A stretch of 64,000 bases of DNA, from NCBI GenBank assembly GCA_004134985.1, contig REGQ01000008.1, positions 124,001-188,000 on the forward strand, in the 5' to 3' direction. A program made the translations under genes and the position numbers. The notes beneath the pieces are model-generated. The model was not told the DNA's origin. It did no database searches and was given only the letters and a program-made list of their open reading frames with translations. Positions 44,654 to 53,580 of this stretch are shown piece by piece. Source of the DNA: Paenibacillaceae bacterium. Lineage in GTDB: Bacteria > Bacillota > Bacilli > Paenibacillales > Paenibacillaceae. The number at the start of each line of letters is the position of its first letter. Positions within the stretch are counted from its first letter, which is position 1.

Positions 44654-44784
44654 AAAAAAAAAACCGAAGCTGCCGCTAGGGCAATCTCCGGTTTTCCGGT
44701 GGATAATATAAATAATACACACTAATCCAATTGGTTTAATCATTATTGTGTTATGAATTTATCATCTACACGTAATTTTGTCAA
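44654..44784 (-). promoter_or_regulatory. leader attenuator 3, upstream of the lipoprotein-monooxygenase operon
   Basis: TTGACA (44779-44784), 17 bp, TAAATT (44756-44761) is a good minus-strand promoter; a second possible one is TTGGAT (44725-44730), 16 bp, TATTAT (44703-44708). The motif CACCGGAAAACCGGAG is at 44686-44701. Its arm AACCGGAG can pair instead with CTTCGGTT, with TGCC/GGCA inside, followed by at least eight T: a strong terminator. The box CAATTGGATTAGTG lies near 44719-44732. Confidence 0.75.
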
Positions 44785-44865
44785 CATTTCCCTTGAAATA
44801 TTTTATGTAAACTTACTGTCATAACAACATTATCCTATTGAAAAATCGACTTGAAAATTCATCCA

Positions 44866-44894
44866 TTGACACTTCAGAGCTGCAGTGCTACTAT
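44866..44894 (+). promoter_or_regulatory. promoter of the secreted-protein gene
   Basis: TTGACA (44866-44871), 17 bp, TACTAT (44889-44894), followed by a leader of about 40 nt with AAGGGAGAG before the ATG at 44943. Confidence 0.7.
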
Positions 44895-44942
44895 AGCAAT
44901 CAATGCCGACAATATTAATCGGAATTCATTAAGGGAGAGATC

Positions 44943-46295
44943 ATGATGCAAAGATCCGTATCACCTGCAGTCAAATATTTGGCTGCCTTTATGCTGTCCG
45001 CAGCATTGTTCATCAATACCGCAATTCTGCCTGCAAGCGCAGCAACAGCAAATGTCGAAAGCCCACAGGAGTACGCCGTCTTCCTCAAAGACAAATACAA
45101 TGTGACGGTCGCTTCTGAAGCAACCAAAGGCGATTTCATTCAACAAGTGGCTGCAATTATTGGAAACCCAAAAACAGAGAAAGCTGTCGCTTTCACTGAT
45201 GTAGCTGCTGCTGATTCACTTTACGCGAGCGCTGCTGGCCTTTATGGCAAAGGTATTTTGTCCGGAACGACCGTTCAACCTGAGCAACCGCTGAAATCAT
45301 GGGTAGCCGCGTTGATTGCACTGCGCGCTGCCAACTTGCAAGAGCTGGCATTTACTTATCCGCAAGAGAAAGTAGACGCTGCACTGGCTAAACTGGGTTC
45401 GCCAAGCGGTTTGAACACTGCAACTGCACAGGAGCTGGCTGCTGCGGTGGACACGGGTCTGATCCCTGCCGAATACTATGGCGAGTTTAAAAGCAATGCT
45501 GTTGCTTCATCTGAGCTGACTCAGGTTTTGCTTGGCAAAGTGCTGACTATTAACGGCAAATACAAACAATATATCGGTTCCGTAAGCGATCCTGATATTT
45601 ATTCGAAATTTTACACAGCTTACACCACTTCCAATATCATTCAAATTCCAGAACTGCAGGAAGTTGTGGACAGTGCATTGAAGCAAGACATCGTTACAGG
45701 CTACAATCTGAAAGATTCCCGTTTTGATTCCAACTTTGTAGAATCATTGTCGGTTACTTACGGACACTCCAATGTTAAGCATGCACTGCAGTTGATCGGA
45801 CTGCTGCGCAGCGAAGGTCTGGATGCAAAAGTACAATTCGAGCCAAAAACTTCGGCTTATATCCACATGAAAGAGTGGGGCGAGCCGCGCATCGACGATA
45901 CAAACACAGCAGTTCTGACGGAAAGCGGCAATTATATTAATTATGCAAAAGAGTATGACATTAAATTTGAGTTTGCAACTGCAGCAGACAAAGAAAAATT
46001 CAACAGCATCATTTTGGCTTACGCTAAAAAAGATGATAAAGACCAAAAAGGCTTGATTGCCGGTTCATGGTTCCAACCGCTTTATTACACGCTGACGCAA
46101 GCAGAAGGCTACAAGCAAATTGCCAACAACAAAATTGTTGATGGCCACTACTATGCTCAAACCTTCTCCCTGCCAGATAAAACAGACGAGATCGCCAAAG
46201 GCTTTGCCAAAGTTGATCCCGATGTTAAAGTATCCACTTACACTTTCTGGGTAGACGGTCCTTTCTTCAACTACCTGAACGGTGAAGGTCTGTAA
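44943..46295 (+). CDS. secreted protein with a degenerate SLH-like N-terminal region
   Basis: A 450-residue protein with a clear Sec signal peptide (about 1-33, AALFINTAILPASAA). Residues about 75-120 (VAFTDVAAADSLYASAAGLYGKGILSGTT and VAALIALRAANL) resemble an SLH module, with TDV, an inner YGKGILSGT turn and a helical end, which could hold it to the cell wall. The rest (about 170-450) is not recognised; it is soluble, lysine-rich and ends in TFWVDGPFFNYLNGEGL. Codon use is smoother and more biased than its neighbours, as in highly expressed genes. It has its own promoter and a strong terminator. Confidence 0.8.
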   Translation: MMQRSVSPAVKYLAAFMLSAALFINTAILPASAATANVESPQEYAVFLKDKYNVTVASEATKGDFIQQVAAIIGNPKTEKAVAFTDVAAADSLYASAAGLYGKGILSGTTVQPEQPLKSWVAALIALRAANLQELAFTYPQEKVDAALAKLGSPSGLNTATAQELAAAVDTGLIPAEYYGEFKSNAVASSELTQVLLGKVLTINGKYKQYIGSVSDPDIYSKFYTAYTTSNIIQIPELQEVVDSALKQDIVTGYNLKDSRFDSNFVESLSVTYGHSNVKHALQLIGLLRSEGLDAKVQFEPKTSAYIHMKEWGEPRIDDTNTAVLTESGNYINYAKEYDIKFEFATAADKEKFNSIILAYAKKDDKDQKGLIAGSWFQPLYYTLTQAEGYKQIANNKIVDGHYYAQTFSLPDKTDEIAKGFAKVDPDVKVSTYTFWVDGPFFNYLNGEGL

Positions 46296-46360
46296 GCGAG
46301 CAATCGTAACGGGCTAGGCCGTCTTGAAAGCGAAAGAGGCCAATCCCATCGAAAATAATA

Positions 46361-46402
46361 AATCCCCCGCCTTCACTTAAGAAGGCGGGGGATTTGTTAT
46401 TT
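46361..46402. terminator. strong terminator, convergent
   Basis: AATCCCCCGCCTTC and GAAGGCGGGGGATT form a 14-bp perfect stem with a six-base loop, followed by TTGTTATTTT on the plus strand. It ends the secreted-protein gene and separates it from the convergent HAD gene. Confidence 0.92.
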
Positions 46403-46418
46403 TGCACACAAACCACAA

Positions 46419-47090
46419 TTATGCCAACAAAGGGATTAATTCCTCCAGCGAATTGACGATATAATTCGGGGAATATCGCTGAGGCAGCTCCCTATTTTTC
46501 CGATTGATCCACGCAGACTTTATTCCTGCATTTTGAGCGCCTGCAATATCACTCGTCAGCGAATCGCCAATGTGCAACACCTCTGCGGGTTTAAGCTGAT
46601 GTGATGCAAGGACTGTCTCAAACATCTCCGGCCTTGGCTTATACGATCTTACATCCTCGCTGGTAACAATATGTTCAAAGGATAATCCATTGTAATTCAG
46701 CGCAGATTGAATGTCATCCCGGTCAATGTTGGACAAGATTATTTTCGGAATACGGACACTCTCCAAAAATAGCTTTGCATCTTCAAATAGTTCGGGGGAC
46801 TGCCAGTGGTTATACAAAATTTCGCTAAGTTCCTTAGGATCTTCAGATGACTGATAAAAGGCTACGGTATCCTCTAAGGAGTCTCGTTCGATTTCACGTT
46901 GGAGTTTAAAGTTATCGCCGTAAGAGGATTGAAATTTTTGGGAAAAGGATGTCCACCAATAGTTCCCGATATCCTTTGCTGTCGTTTGAGTTAATGTCGA
47001 CGTAAAAATTCTTGAACATATTTCCTCGATATAAACATCATCTTCATGTACGAGTGTGCCATAGAAATCAAGAAAAATCGCTTTATACAT
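46419..47090 (-). CDS. HAD-superfamily hydrolase
   Basis: A 223-residue cytoplasmic hydrolase of the haloacid dehalogenase superfamily. Motif I is FLDFYGTLV, with nucleophile Asp8; the second Asp usual in phosphatases is a Tyr, a variant common in some HAD branches. Motif II is KIILSNIDR, motif III has Lys in SYKPRPEMF, and motif IV is HIGDSLTSDIAGAQNAGI. The C1 cap is helical. The likely role is a small-molecule phosphatase or dehalogenase; the substrate is unknown. It appears to be monocistronic. Confidence 0.88.
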   Translation of the reverse strand: MYKAIFLDFYGTLVHEDDVYIEEICSRIFTSTLTQTTAKDIGNYWWTSFSQKFQSSYGDNFKLQREIERDSLEDTVAFYQSSEDPKELSEILYNHWQSPELFEDAKLFLESVRIPKIILSNIDRDDIQSALNYNGLSFEHIVTSEDVRSYKPRPEMFETVLASHQLKPAEVLHIGDSLTSDIAGAQNAGIKSAWINRKNRELPQRYSPNYIVNSLEELIPLLA

Positions 47091-47261
47091 TAATCAATAC
47101 ACGCCCCCTCTTCACCTCGTTATCAGTGTAACAGTTTAACGATTTAATACTTTACCATAATAATGTAAAATAACAAAAGTGTCTACAACAAAGACGCCAC
47201 CACAATCGTGCCGGCGCCCTTCCTGTACGCATATCACTTCAAACCATCGCTTTAGACGACG

Positions 47262-48095
47262 TTACTTGAGCAGTTGAATCAGCTGTTCGCGCAGCATGGC
47301 ATATTCTTTGCCGCTGCGAATTTCCGACAACCCGCCGATGCGATGCTGGAGCGGATTCGGGAGATCGGTTGTAATGCTTCCTGGCGAACCGCCCATCACA
47401 ATGATTCTGCCGGCCAGAAACAGTGCCTCATCTACATCATGGGTAATGAAAAAGGCGGTTTTGCCAGTCTGCAGCCACAGCTCTCTCACCTGCGACTGCA
47501 GCGCTTCCCGTGTTATGGCATCTAGCGCTGCAAACGGCTCATCCATCAAAATGAGATTCGGATCAGTGACCAGGGTGCGGGCAATCGCGACCCGCTGCTT
47601 CATGCCGCCGGAAAGCTGATGCGGCAATAATTTCACTGCATTAGAGAGCCCGACTTGTTCAATATAGTACGCAGCTTTCTCCCTCCGCGTCTCCTTGCTA
47701 ATCCCTTGCATTTTCAAGCCGAATTCCACATTGGAGCGGACATTCAGCCAGGGGAACAGATTGGCATGCTGGAACACGACGCCTACCCGCTGATTCGGCC
47801 CTGTATGCCGCTGGCCAAAGATGCTGATTTCCCCTGCCGCAGGCTGCTCATAACCTGCGATCATCCGCAGCAGCGATGTTTTGCCGCTTCCGGAAGCTCC
47901 GAGCACACAGACGAACTCCCCTTCCGCAATATGAAGATTGATATCCCGCAGCACCTCGCGCTGCTTGGCGCCGTCCGGGTAACGGAGACCGACGCCAGTC
48001 AGCTTCACCGCTTCTGCCGCACCCTGCTTTACCGGGTCAGCATTATGCTCATGTTCGTTTCGCTGCGTGGCCGCCTGTGACATCGTAACTGCCAT
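47262..48095 (-). CDS. ssuB: aliphatic sulfonate ABC transporter ATP-binding protein
   Basis: A 277-residue ATPase of the SsuB/TauB/NrtD type: Walker A GASGSGKTS (about 61-69), signature LSGGMKQRVAIARTLV, Walker B LILMDEPFAALD, and a switch His in FFITHDVDEA. An extra N-terminal segment of about 30 residues precedes the domain. It is the last gene of ssuDCAB, 20 bp after ssuA, and starts after AAAGGTGGG. It powers import of sulfonates through SsuC. Confidence 0.9.
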   Translation of the reverse strand: MAVTMSQAATQRNEHEHNADPVKQGAAEAVKLTGVGLRYPDGAKQREVLRDINLHIAEGEFVCVLGASGSGKTSLLRMIAGYEQPAAGEISIFGQRHTGPNQRVGVVFQHANLFPWLNVRSNVEFGLKMQGISKETRREKAAYYIEQVGLSNAVKLLPHQLSGGMKQRVAIARTLVTDPNLILMDEPFAALDAITREALQSQVRELWLQTGKTAFFITHDVDEALFLAGRIIVMGGSPGSITTDLPNPLQHRIGGLSEIRSGKEYAMLREQLIQLLK

Positions 48096-48114
48096 TTGCT
48101 ATCCCACCTTTCGT

Positions 48115-49269
48115 TTAAGGCTGCAGCCCATCCACACGAATGCCCGCCTCATATGCAGCAAGATCCGGCGAGCTTGCGATCGCCTCCTGGGTAACTAGAA
48201 AATCGCCTGTTTCCTTCAACACTTTGGCAAAACCGCTGCCAGCCGCTTCCCCCAAATACTGCGCGTCACGCTGCTCTTCAGAAGACAGCCAGACCAATTC
48301 ATTCATCTGTGACAGGCTGTCCTCGGCAGATTGATTAATGAAATCACCGATCGATTTGGCCGCCTGCTCCGGCTGCGAGCGATAGAAGGCGATCGCTTCG
48401 TCCAGCACCGCGACATACTGCTTCAGAAATTGCGGATATTGATCGGCAAATTTTGTGCTGACAATGCCGACATCAGCCGTAATAATGCCTTTTTCCGCCA
48501 ACTGTTTGGCTGTCGTAATTACCGTGCCGTCATCCTCCAGCAGCTTCGCCAACGTCGGCTGCCATACGAATGCCGCATCAATATCGCCTCGCTGCCAGGC
48601 AGCAAGAATGTCCGGTGGCTGCAGGTCAAGCACCGTCACTTCGGACGCTTCCAGTCCCGAATCCTTCAGAGCGGACAGCAAGCTAAAGTGCGTTGTGGAG
48701 CCGAACGGCGCCGCCACTTTCTTGCCCTTCAATCCGCTGACATCAGTAACCCCTGCGGAATTGCGCACTGCAAGGGCCTCATTGTCGCCGATAATATCAT
48801 GGAGGAAATACACTTGATATTCCAGTTTATTCGCTACGCCGATGGCAACCGGCACCGAACCGGCCAGCCCCAGATCAATTCCTCCGGAGGCTAGCGCCGT
48901 ATTGACGTCCCTTCCCGAGTCAAACTGTACCCAGTTCACTTTAACGTCCGGGAACTTCTTCTCCACCAATCCCAATGTTTTGGCGAGCAGTTCCGCATTC
49001 GGAATGACCTGGAAGCCGATACGGACTTCTTTTGGCAGCACAGCTTCTGCTTTGGCAGGCTCTTCTGTCTTGACCGGCTCTTTGTCCGTCGTCGCTTCCG
49101 TGGTCTTGGCCGGCTCTTTGTCCGGCTCCGCTTGTGTCTTCGACTCTACTGCCGGAGCCGTGTCCGCAGGTTTGTCTGTTTCCTTGCTTCCGCATGCTGA
49201 CATAACCAGCAGTACCAATGACAACATAACCACACCGAACCATGAACGCTTTTTATTTATGCTTGGCAT
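48115..49269 (-). CDS. ssuA: aliphatic sulfonate-binding lipoprotein
   Basis: A 384-residue periplasmic-type binding lipoprotein of the SsuA/TauA/NMT1 group. Cys26 in LVMSACGSK is the lipid anchor. A low-complexity Pro/Glu/Lys/Thr linker of about 55 residues (KTEEPAKAEAVLPKE and nearby) joins it to the binding domain, which begins VRIGFQVIPNAELLAKTLG and contains FDSGRDVNTALASGGIDLGLAGSVP. I start at the ATG at 49269, which has GGGAGTGGGAG upstream. The gene lies between ssuC and ssuB. Whether the ligand is taurine, alkanesulfonates or another sulfonate cannot be told. Confidence 0.9.
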   Translation of the reverse strand: MPSINKKRSWFGVVMLSLVLLVMSACGSKETDKPADTAPAVESKTQAEPDKEPAKTTEATTDKEPVKTEEPAKAEAVLPKEVRIGFQVIPNAELLAKTLGLVEKKFPDVKVNWVQFDSGRDVNTALASGGIDLGLAGSVPVAIGVANKLEYQVYFLHDIIGDNEALAVRNSAGVTDVSGLKGKKVAAPFGSTTHFSLLSALKDSGLEASEVTVLDLQPPDILAAWQRGDIDAAFVWQPTLAKLLEDDGTVITTAKQLAEKGIITADVGIVSTKFADQYPQFLKQYVAVLDEAIAFYRSQPEQAAKSIGDFINQSAEDSLSQMNELVWLSSEEQRDAQYLGEAAGSGFAKVLKETGDFLVTQEAIASSPDLAAYEAGIRVDGLQP

Positions 49270-49314
49270 CTTAACTCCCACTCCCTGAATCATTATTTGT
49301 TGTAAACCGATGCT

Positions 49315-50094
49315 TTACTGCTCCTTGCCCCTCCACGGTACGATCCTCCGCTCCAGCGAGCGAATAACAATATCGATGGCAATGGCGATCAGTCCCATCA
49401 TGACTATGCCGGCAAATACAATATCACTGCGCAGAAATTTGCTCGCATCCAGCACCATCCACCCGATGCCGGTCACCGCAGCGACCATTTCGGCGGCAGC
49501 AAGTGTCGTGTAGGCGATGCCCACAGCCGTCCGTATCCCGATGAATATTTCCGGCAGGCAGGATGGCAATACGACATAGACGTAAATCTTCCACTTGCTT
49601 GCGCCAAGCGAGCGAGCGCCGTTAATGCGGTCAGCCGGAACGCGCGATACGCCGGAGACAACGGCAATATAGAGCGGGGCGAATGCCGCCAGGTAGAGCA
49701 GCGTTATTTTCGAAGCATCCTCAATGCCCAGCCACAATACCAGAATCGTGTAATATGCAAGCGGGGGCAGCGGGCGATAAAACTCGATAAAAGGATAGAG
49801 CGCCGCCTGCACCCATTTATTCGAGCCGCTCAATATTCCAAGCGGTACCGCCGTTAACAGCGCCAGTAAAAACGCGGCACCGAGACGATACATGCTGTCC
49901 CAGACATGAAGCGCCAACGGACTGCCTTTATAACCGCCCGTCACCATGCCCGCGAATGCCCGCCACACGTCCGGAGGAGAGGGCAGAAATAGCGGCTTCA
50001 CCCAACCGTTGGCCGTGATCGTCCACCATACCGCCAGCGCTAGCAGGACGGCGAGGCAGGAAACTGCCCGCGGCAGCAAAACTTTCTTGTTCAT
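49315..50094 (-). CDS. ssuC: aliphatic sulfonate ABC transporter permease
   Basis: A 259-residue permease of the SsuC/TauC type with about six helices and the coupling loop INGARSLGASKWKIYVYVVLPSCLPEI. The open frame extends to 50268, but the ATG at 50094 is preceded by GAAGGAGG at good spacing and the extra part overlaps ssuD, so the shorter form is right. It starts 17 bp after the ssuD stop. Confidence 0.92.
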   Translation of the reverse strand: MNKKVLLPRAVSCLAVLLALAVWWTITANGWVKPLFLPSPPDVWRAFAGMVTGGYKGSPLALHVWDSMYRLGAAFLLALLTAVPLGILSGSNKWVQAALYPFIEFYRPLPPLAYYTILVLWLGIEDASKITLLYLAAFAPLYIAVVSGVSRVPADRINGARSLGASKWKIYVYVVLPSCLPEIFIGIRTAVGIAYTTLAAAEMVAAVTGIGWMVLDASKFLRSDIVFAGIVMMGLIAIAIDIVIRSLERRIVPWRGKEQ

Positions 50095-50110
50095 TAAACC
50101 GCTGCCTCCT

Positions 50111-51238
50111 TCATCCATTTTCGTTAGGCTTGTAATGGTAGGCGATGATTTCTCCTTGCGAGGCGCCGTTCCGCCGTTCTCCAGCGTGCGGAAGCAGCGG
50201 GAACAACAGCTCTGCGACCCGGTACGCCTCTTCCAGATGAGGATAGCCGGACAAAATGAACGTTTCAATGCCCAGCTCGCGATACTCTATAAGCCGCTCT
50301 GCCACTGTATGCGGATCGCCGACAAGCGCTGTGCCCGCTCCCCCTCTGACAAGGCCGATTCCCGCCCACAGATTGGGGGAAATCTCCAGCTTGCTTCGGT
50401 CGCCGCCATGCAGCGCCGTCATCCGCCGCTGCCCGTGCGAGTCCATGCGCGCATAGATCTGCTGCGCTCTGGCAACTGTCTCGTCATCGAGATACTGGAT
50501 AAGCTGATCAGCCGCCTGCCAAGCTTCTTCAGTCGTCTCGCGGACGATGATATGCAGCCGCATACCGAAGCGTACGGTTCTGCCGCGGGCAGCGGCAGCT
50601 GCCCGCATCACTGCAAGCTTCTCTCGCACCTGATCCGGGGGTTCGCCCCAAGTGAGGAAGACATCGGCGTATTCTGCTGCCACCTGCATCGCTGCCGGTG
50701 AGGAGCCTCCGAAAAATACCGGCGGGTGCGGCTGTTGTGTCACAGGATAGAAGTTCTGCGCCTGTTTGACCTTCAGATAGCGCCCGTCAAGGGTGACCTC
50801 CTCCTGACGCAGCAGTCGTCGCCATACGTCCATGAACTCCTCTGTCAATGCGTAGCGTTCATCGTGACCTAGAAACAATCCTTCCGCTTCAAGCTCTGCC
50901 GGATCTCCGCCTGCCACAACATTAATTAACAGTCGGCCTGCAGAATGCCTATCGAAAGAGGAACTCATGCGTGCCGCCAATGTCGGCGACATCAGCCCCG
51001 GCCGCAGCGCAATGAGAAATTTTAAGCGCTGCGTTGCCGAAGCCAGCATGGATGCCATCACCCAAGGGTCCTCGCAAGATCGGCCAGTCGGCAGCAGCAC
51101 ACCGCTGTAGCCAAGATCTTCGGCCGCCATCGCCACCTGTTTGTAATAACTGATTGTCGTTGTTCTTGCACCGTTGTCGGTTCCAATGTATCGGCCGTCA
51201 CCGTATGTCGGTATGAACCAAAATAACTCCAATTTCAT
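50111..51238 (-). CDS. ssuD: FMNH2-dependent alkanesulfonate monooxygenase
   Basis: This cytoplasmic enzyme splits alkanesulfonates into aldehyde and sulfite using FMNH2 and oxygen. The 375-residue protein carries the SsuD landmarks [15 protein letters not shown] at the N-terminus, [29 protein letters not shown] and [16 protein letters not shown], at the usual length. It is the first gene of ssuDCAB and sits behind a promoter with a palindromic operator, the shared hairpin motif and a terminator. A flavin reductase is not in the operon; the nitroreductase at 39.5 kb is a candidate supplier. Confidence 0.93.
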   Translation of the reverse strand: MKLELFWFIPTYGDGRYIGTDNGARTTTISYYKQVAMAAEDLGYSGVLLPTGRSCEDPWVMASMLASATQRLKFLIALRPGLMSPTLAARMSSSFDRHSAGRLLINVVAGGDPAELEAEGLFLGHDERYALTEEFMDVWRRLLRQEEVTLDGRYLKVKQAQNFYPVTQQPHPPVFFGGSSPAAMQVAAEYADVFLTWGEPPDQVREKLAVMRAAAAARGRTVRFGMRLHIIVRETTEEAWQAADQLIQYLDDETVARAQQIYARMDSHGQRRMTALHGGDRSKLEISPNLWAGIGLVRGGAGTALVGDPHTVAERLIEYRELGIETFILSGYPHLEEAYRVAELLFPLLPHAGERRNGASQGEIIAYHYKPNENG

Positions 51239-51285
51239 CCGCCCTTATTCATAGTTTTCTCATAAGTTTTATTAGGTATTAGAGC

Positions 51286-51405
51286 AAAAAAAATCACAAT
51301 AACCGTTAGCAACGATTATTGTGACTCCAGTTGTCTGGTCGTTCACAACCAGTGAATAAATATTCACTATGTGATGATAATAAGGCCAAATCGGCATGAT
51401 GTCAA
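51286..51405 (-). promoter_or_regulatory. leader attenuator 5, upstream of ssuD
   Basis: TTGACA (51400-51405), 17 bp, TATTAT (51377-51382) is a near-perfect minus-strand sigma-A promoter. The motif GACCAGACAACTGGAG is at 51325-51340, about 30 nt into the transcript. Directly after it TCACAATAA pairs with TTATTGTGA, with CGTT/AACG inside, followed by eight T (51286-51293). Here the GGAG arm abuts rather than clearly overlaps the terminator stem. Confidence 0.78.
51351..51368. promoter_or_regulatory. TetR-type operator at the ssuD transcription start
   Basis: AGTGAATA-AA-TATTCACT has perfect 8-bp inverted arms and covers the expected transcription start, 9 bp beyond the -10 box. A related half palindrome, TAGTGAACACTA, lies at 51423-51434 upstream of the -35. 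The TetR gene just upstream is the obvious candidate regulator. Confidence 0.75.
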
Positions 51406-51448
51406 CCTTTTTTCACCATATTTAGTGAACACTATGAGCAGGATAGCC

Positions 51449-52042
51449 TTATCTCGTAATCAGACGCAGCGCCTTGTCAGCGGTGACAGATGATATCTCC
51501 TGAAAGCCCGGGATATCGTGCAAGATCAGCCCCTCCATCAATGACACATATATAAGCGCCAGCTCAACGGGATCACCATCAATCAGCTTGCCGTCACGCT
51601 GGGCATCCTCGATCAGCGCGGCCATCGGTCTCAAATTGTCCAGAAAGCGGGCGCTCACCGCCGCCTTCAGTTCAGCAGGCACCGCCTCTGAAGTGCGGGC
51701 ATGCTGCAAAATAATCGTAATCGCCCAGCCGTTTTTGTATACAAGCCAATCCTGGGTATAACGATGAAGTTTCTCCAGCGGATGAAGCGGCAGCTGCTGA
51801 ATTTGTTCCACGAATTGTCGATATTCCCGTTGACCGTTCTCCACCAGTGACTGAAAGATATGCTCCTTTGATACAAAATATTTATAAACATTCCCTACAC
51901 TCAGCCCCGCCGCTTTGGCAATATCGGCGATTTTGGTTGCGGGCAGCCCTCTTCGCGCAATGACATGCATGGCTGCCTCCAAAATTTGCTGTTGCCTTCT
52001 GGCGCGCAGTTCCTGGTCTTTGGCAACATTTCTTGGGGACAA
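51449..52042 (-). CDS. TetR-family regulator of the ssu operon
   Basis: The 197-residue protein has a TetR helix-turn-helix (IADIAKAAGLSVGNVYKYFVSKEHIFQSL, about 38-66) and a C-terminal helical ligand domain (TetR_C type). The start is a TTG after GGAGGTTAATAACG. It is upstream of ssuDCAB in the same direction, with a separate promoter and palindromic operator in between, so it likely represses the ssu operon and responds to a sulfonate or a product. Bacillus ssu operons are usually not described with a TetR regulator, so this arrangement is notable. Binding is inferred. Confidence 0.85.
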   Translation of the reverse strand: MSPRNVAKDQELRARRQQQILEAAMHVIARRGLPATKIADIAKAAGLSVGNVYKYFVSKEHIFQSLVENGQREYRQFVEQIQQLPLHPLEKLHRYTQDWLVYKNGWAITIILQHARTSEAVPAELKAAVSARFLDNLRPMAALIEDAQRDGKLIDGDPVELALIYVSLMEGLILHDIPGFQEISSVTADKALRLITR

Positions 52043-52100
52043 CGTTATTAACCTCCTTGCATACTGTAACGATCATCAGTACATTCATTTCGTCGTAATA

Positions 52101-52784
52101 CTATTTAAGTTGAACTAAAGACTAGCAAACGATTGTAAGTAATTCGCTGTTTAGAAGCCACGTTCCCAGAAAAAGATCGATGAAGGGCAAAATCGGACTT
52201 TTATAAAAAGAACGGCAAGGAACTATTGTATATGATTTTTCATATAGAATTGTCGAAATAACCGCCGGATGAGCTATTGTATATGATTTTTCATACAGAA
52301 TCGTCGAAATAATCGCCGGATGAGCTATTGTATATGATTTTTCATACAGAATCGTCGAAATAATCGCCTGATGAGCTATTGTATATGATTTTTCATACAA
52401 AATCGTCGAAATAACCGCCGGATGAGCTATTGTATATGATTTTTCATATAGAATCGTCGAAATAATCGCCGGATGAACTATTGTATATGATTTTTCATAT
52501 AGAATCGTCGAAATGTTCGCCGGATGAGCTATTGTATATGATTTTTCATACAGAATCGTCGAAATAATCGCCGGATGAACTATTGTATATGATTTTTCAT
52601 ACAGAATCGTCGAAATAATCGCCGGATGAGCTATTGTATATGATTCATCATACAGATTGATAGATTTCGCCTTCATAAAGTAAACTATTAACGATTTTCC
52701 ATGATGACTCTCGCACCTTTGCTCAGGTACCGATCGTCTTTGCATCAAGTTCTAACGAGGCGGTTCATTAGTCAACTTATATAG
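52101..52784. mobile_element. MITE-like element with inverted ends enclosing a 51-bp array
   Basis: The left end CTATTTAAGTTGAACTAAAG (52101-52120) and the right end, read in complement, CTATATAAGTTGACTAATG (52766-52784) are imperfect inverted repeats of the same family as those at 30351 and 30653. No transposase is encoded. The inside is mostly the 51-bp array. The call as a mobile element is inference from the ends. Confidence 0.5.
52223..52660. repeat. 51-bp tandem repeat, nine units
   Basis: Nine units, 51 bp apart (CTATTG at 52223, 52274 and onward to 52631), each contain a palindrome TATATGATTTTTCATATA or a one-base variant, plus GAATCGTCGAAATAATCGCC. Since 51 is a multiple of three, the minus strand stays open for 208 codons with a 17-residue repeat (ILYEKSYTIAHPAIIST), but there is no ribosome binding site and the flanks look random, so I treat it as non-coding. 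There are no spacers, so it is not CRISPR. Confidence 0.9.
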
Positions 52785-52798
52785 ACCATATTATAGCA

Positions 52799-52840
52799 TA
52801 AAAGGCTGCTTGCGCAGGCAATACCGCAAGCAGCCTTTTT
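52799..52840 (-). terminator. terminator of the yezD-DUF4395 transcript
   Basis: AAAAGGCTGCTTGC and GCAAGCAGCCTTTTT form a long stem directly beyond the DUF4395 stop codon, with T runs on both strands. Confidence 0.92.
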
Positions 52841-52842
52841 CA

Positions 52843-53259
52843 TTATGTCGCGCGAAGCGCCTTCCATTTCTTGTACTGGAAATAGATTGTGCACCCCACA
52901 CAGTACCCCAACACAGCTGCACCCGCCGCGACCAGAACAAAGCCGGCAGCGATGTAGCCTGCCACTAGCCAGCCCAGCAGCAATAGCGCTGAAGACACCG
53001 TCAATAGCCCGACAGCAATCGACTGGTTAAATCGCGCCAGCTCCAAAGCTTGTGTCTCAGCATCCACCAGCTTGCTCCGCAGCAGCGGCTTCGCTGCGAT
53101 AACGAAGAGATTGCCCTTTTGCCCGGCAATAAACGCAATCGCCTGCACGGCCCATAACAAGTAAATAAAAACCGGCTGCTGCAGGAGCAGCGCGAGCACA
53201 ATAAACACAACGATCCCAAGCTGGTTTGCTTTTATTAATGGCATCGGGATTTCCTTCAT
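52843..53259 (-). CDS. DUF4395 family membrane protein
   Basis: A 138-residue integral membrane protein with four predicted helices and the DUF4395 marks PLIKANQLG near the start and GYCVGCTIYFQYK near the end. The two cysteines in CVGC are conserved in the family and could bind a metal or act in redox chemistry. The function is unknown. I start at the ATG at 53259, six bases after AGGGGAG; the ATG at 53265 is too close. It lies 61 bp after yezD and probably shares its transcript, so it falls under leader attenuator 7, which points to a sulfur-related role. Confidence 0.8.
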   Translation of the reverse strand: MKEIPMPLIKANQLGIVVFIVLALLLQQPVFIYLLWAVQAIAFIAGQKGNLFVIAAKPLLRSKLVDAETQALELARFNQSIAVGLLTVSSALLLLGWLVAGYIAAGFVLVAAGAAVLGYCVGCTIYFQYKKWKALRAT

Positions 53260-53320
53260 GGCCATCTCCCCTAATGAACATCAGATTACAGTAGATTATA
53301 CCTTTGAATAGCGAAGCCGT

Positions 53321-53515
53321 CTACGCTTGATTTACTCTGCGCTGTACAGCTGCCGGCGACCGCTGAACCGTATCAAACCGCTTGCGTTCCGTACGCTCAA
53401 TTTGAACAATACGCCCGTCATGAACGACAATTTGCACCGATCCGTATTCAAGTCCTTCAACCTGCTCCCTGATTCTTTCCAGCCACAGTTCATTAATTTC
53501 CAGTTGTTTGGCCAT
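53321..53515 (-). CDS. yezD: YezD family protein (DUF2292)
   Basis: A 64-residue soluble protein with the YezD/DUF2292 pattern: WLERIREQVEGLEYGSVQIVVHDGRIVQIERTERKR. In Bacillota such small proteins are often encoded with sulfate- or cysteine-assimilation genes; the molecular role is unknown. The start follows AAGGAGGAATAAGGG. Its leader has a near-perfect promoter and the shared hairpin-terminator motif, so this gene supports the link between the motif and sulfur metabolism. Confidence 0.82.
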   Translation of the reverse strand: MAKQLEINELWLERIREQVEGLEYGSVQIVVHDGRIVQIERTERKRFDTVQRSPAAVQRRVNQA

Positions 53516-53580
53516 CCCTTATTCCTCCTTGCGATTAAAATCGACCATCCGTTCATCGTTACTCTTATTCCGTCAAAACC

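Noticed and set aside
44943-46295. Enzyme assignment for the secreted 450-residue protein
   Set aside because: Only a signal peptide and a weak SLH-like region can be seen; no catalytic motif is evident.
52223-52660. CRISPR-like array
   Set aside because: Units are contiguous near-identical 51-mers with no unique spacers and no cas genes.
52122-52748. 208-codon open frame made of 17-residue repeats
   Set aside because: It exists only because the 51-bp period is a multiple of three; no ribosome binding site, and flanks look random.
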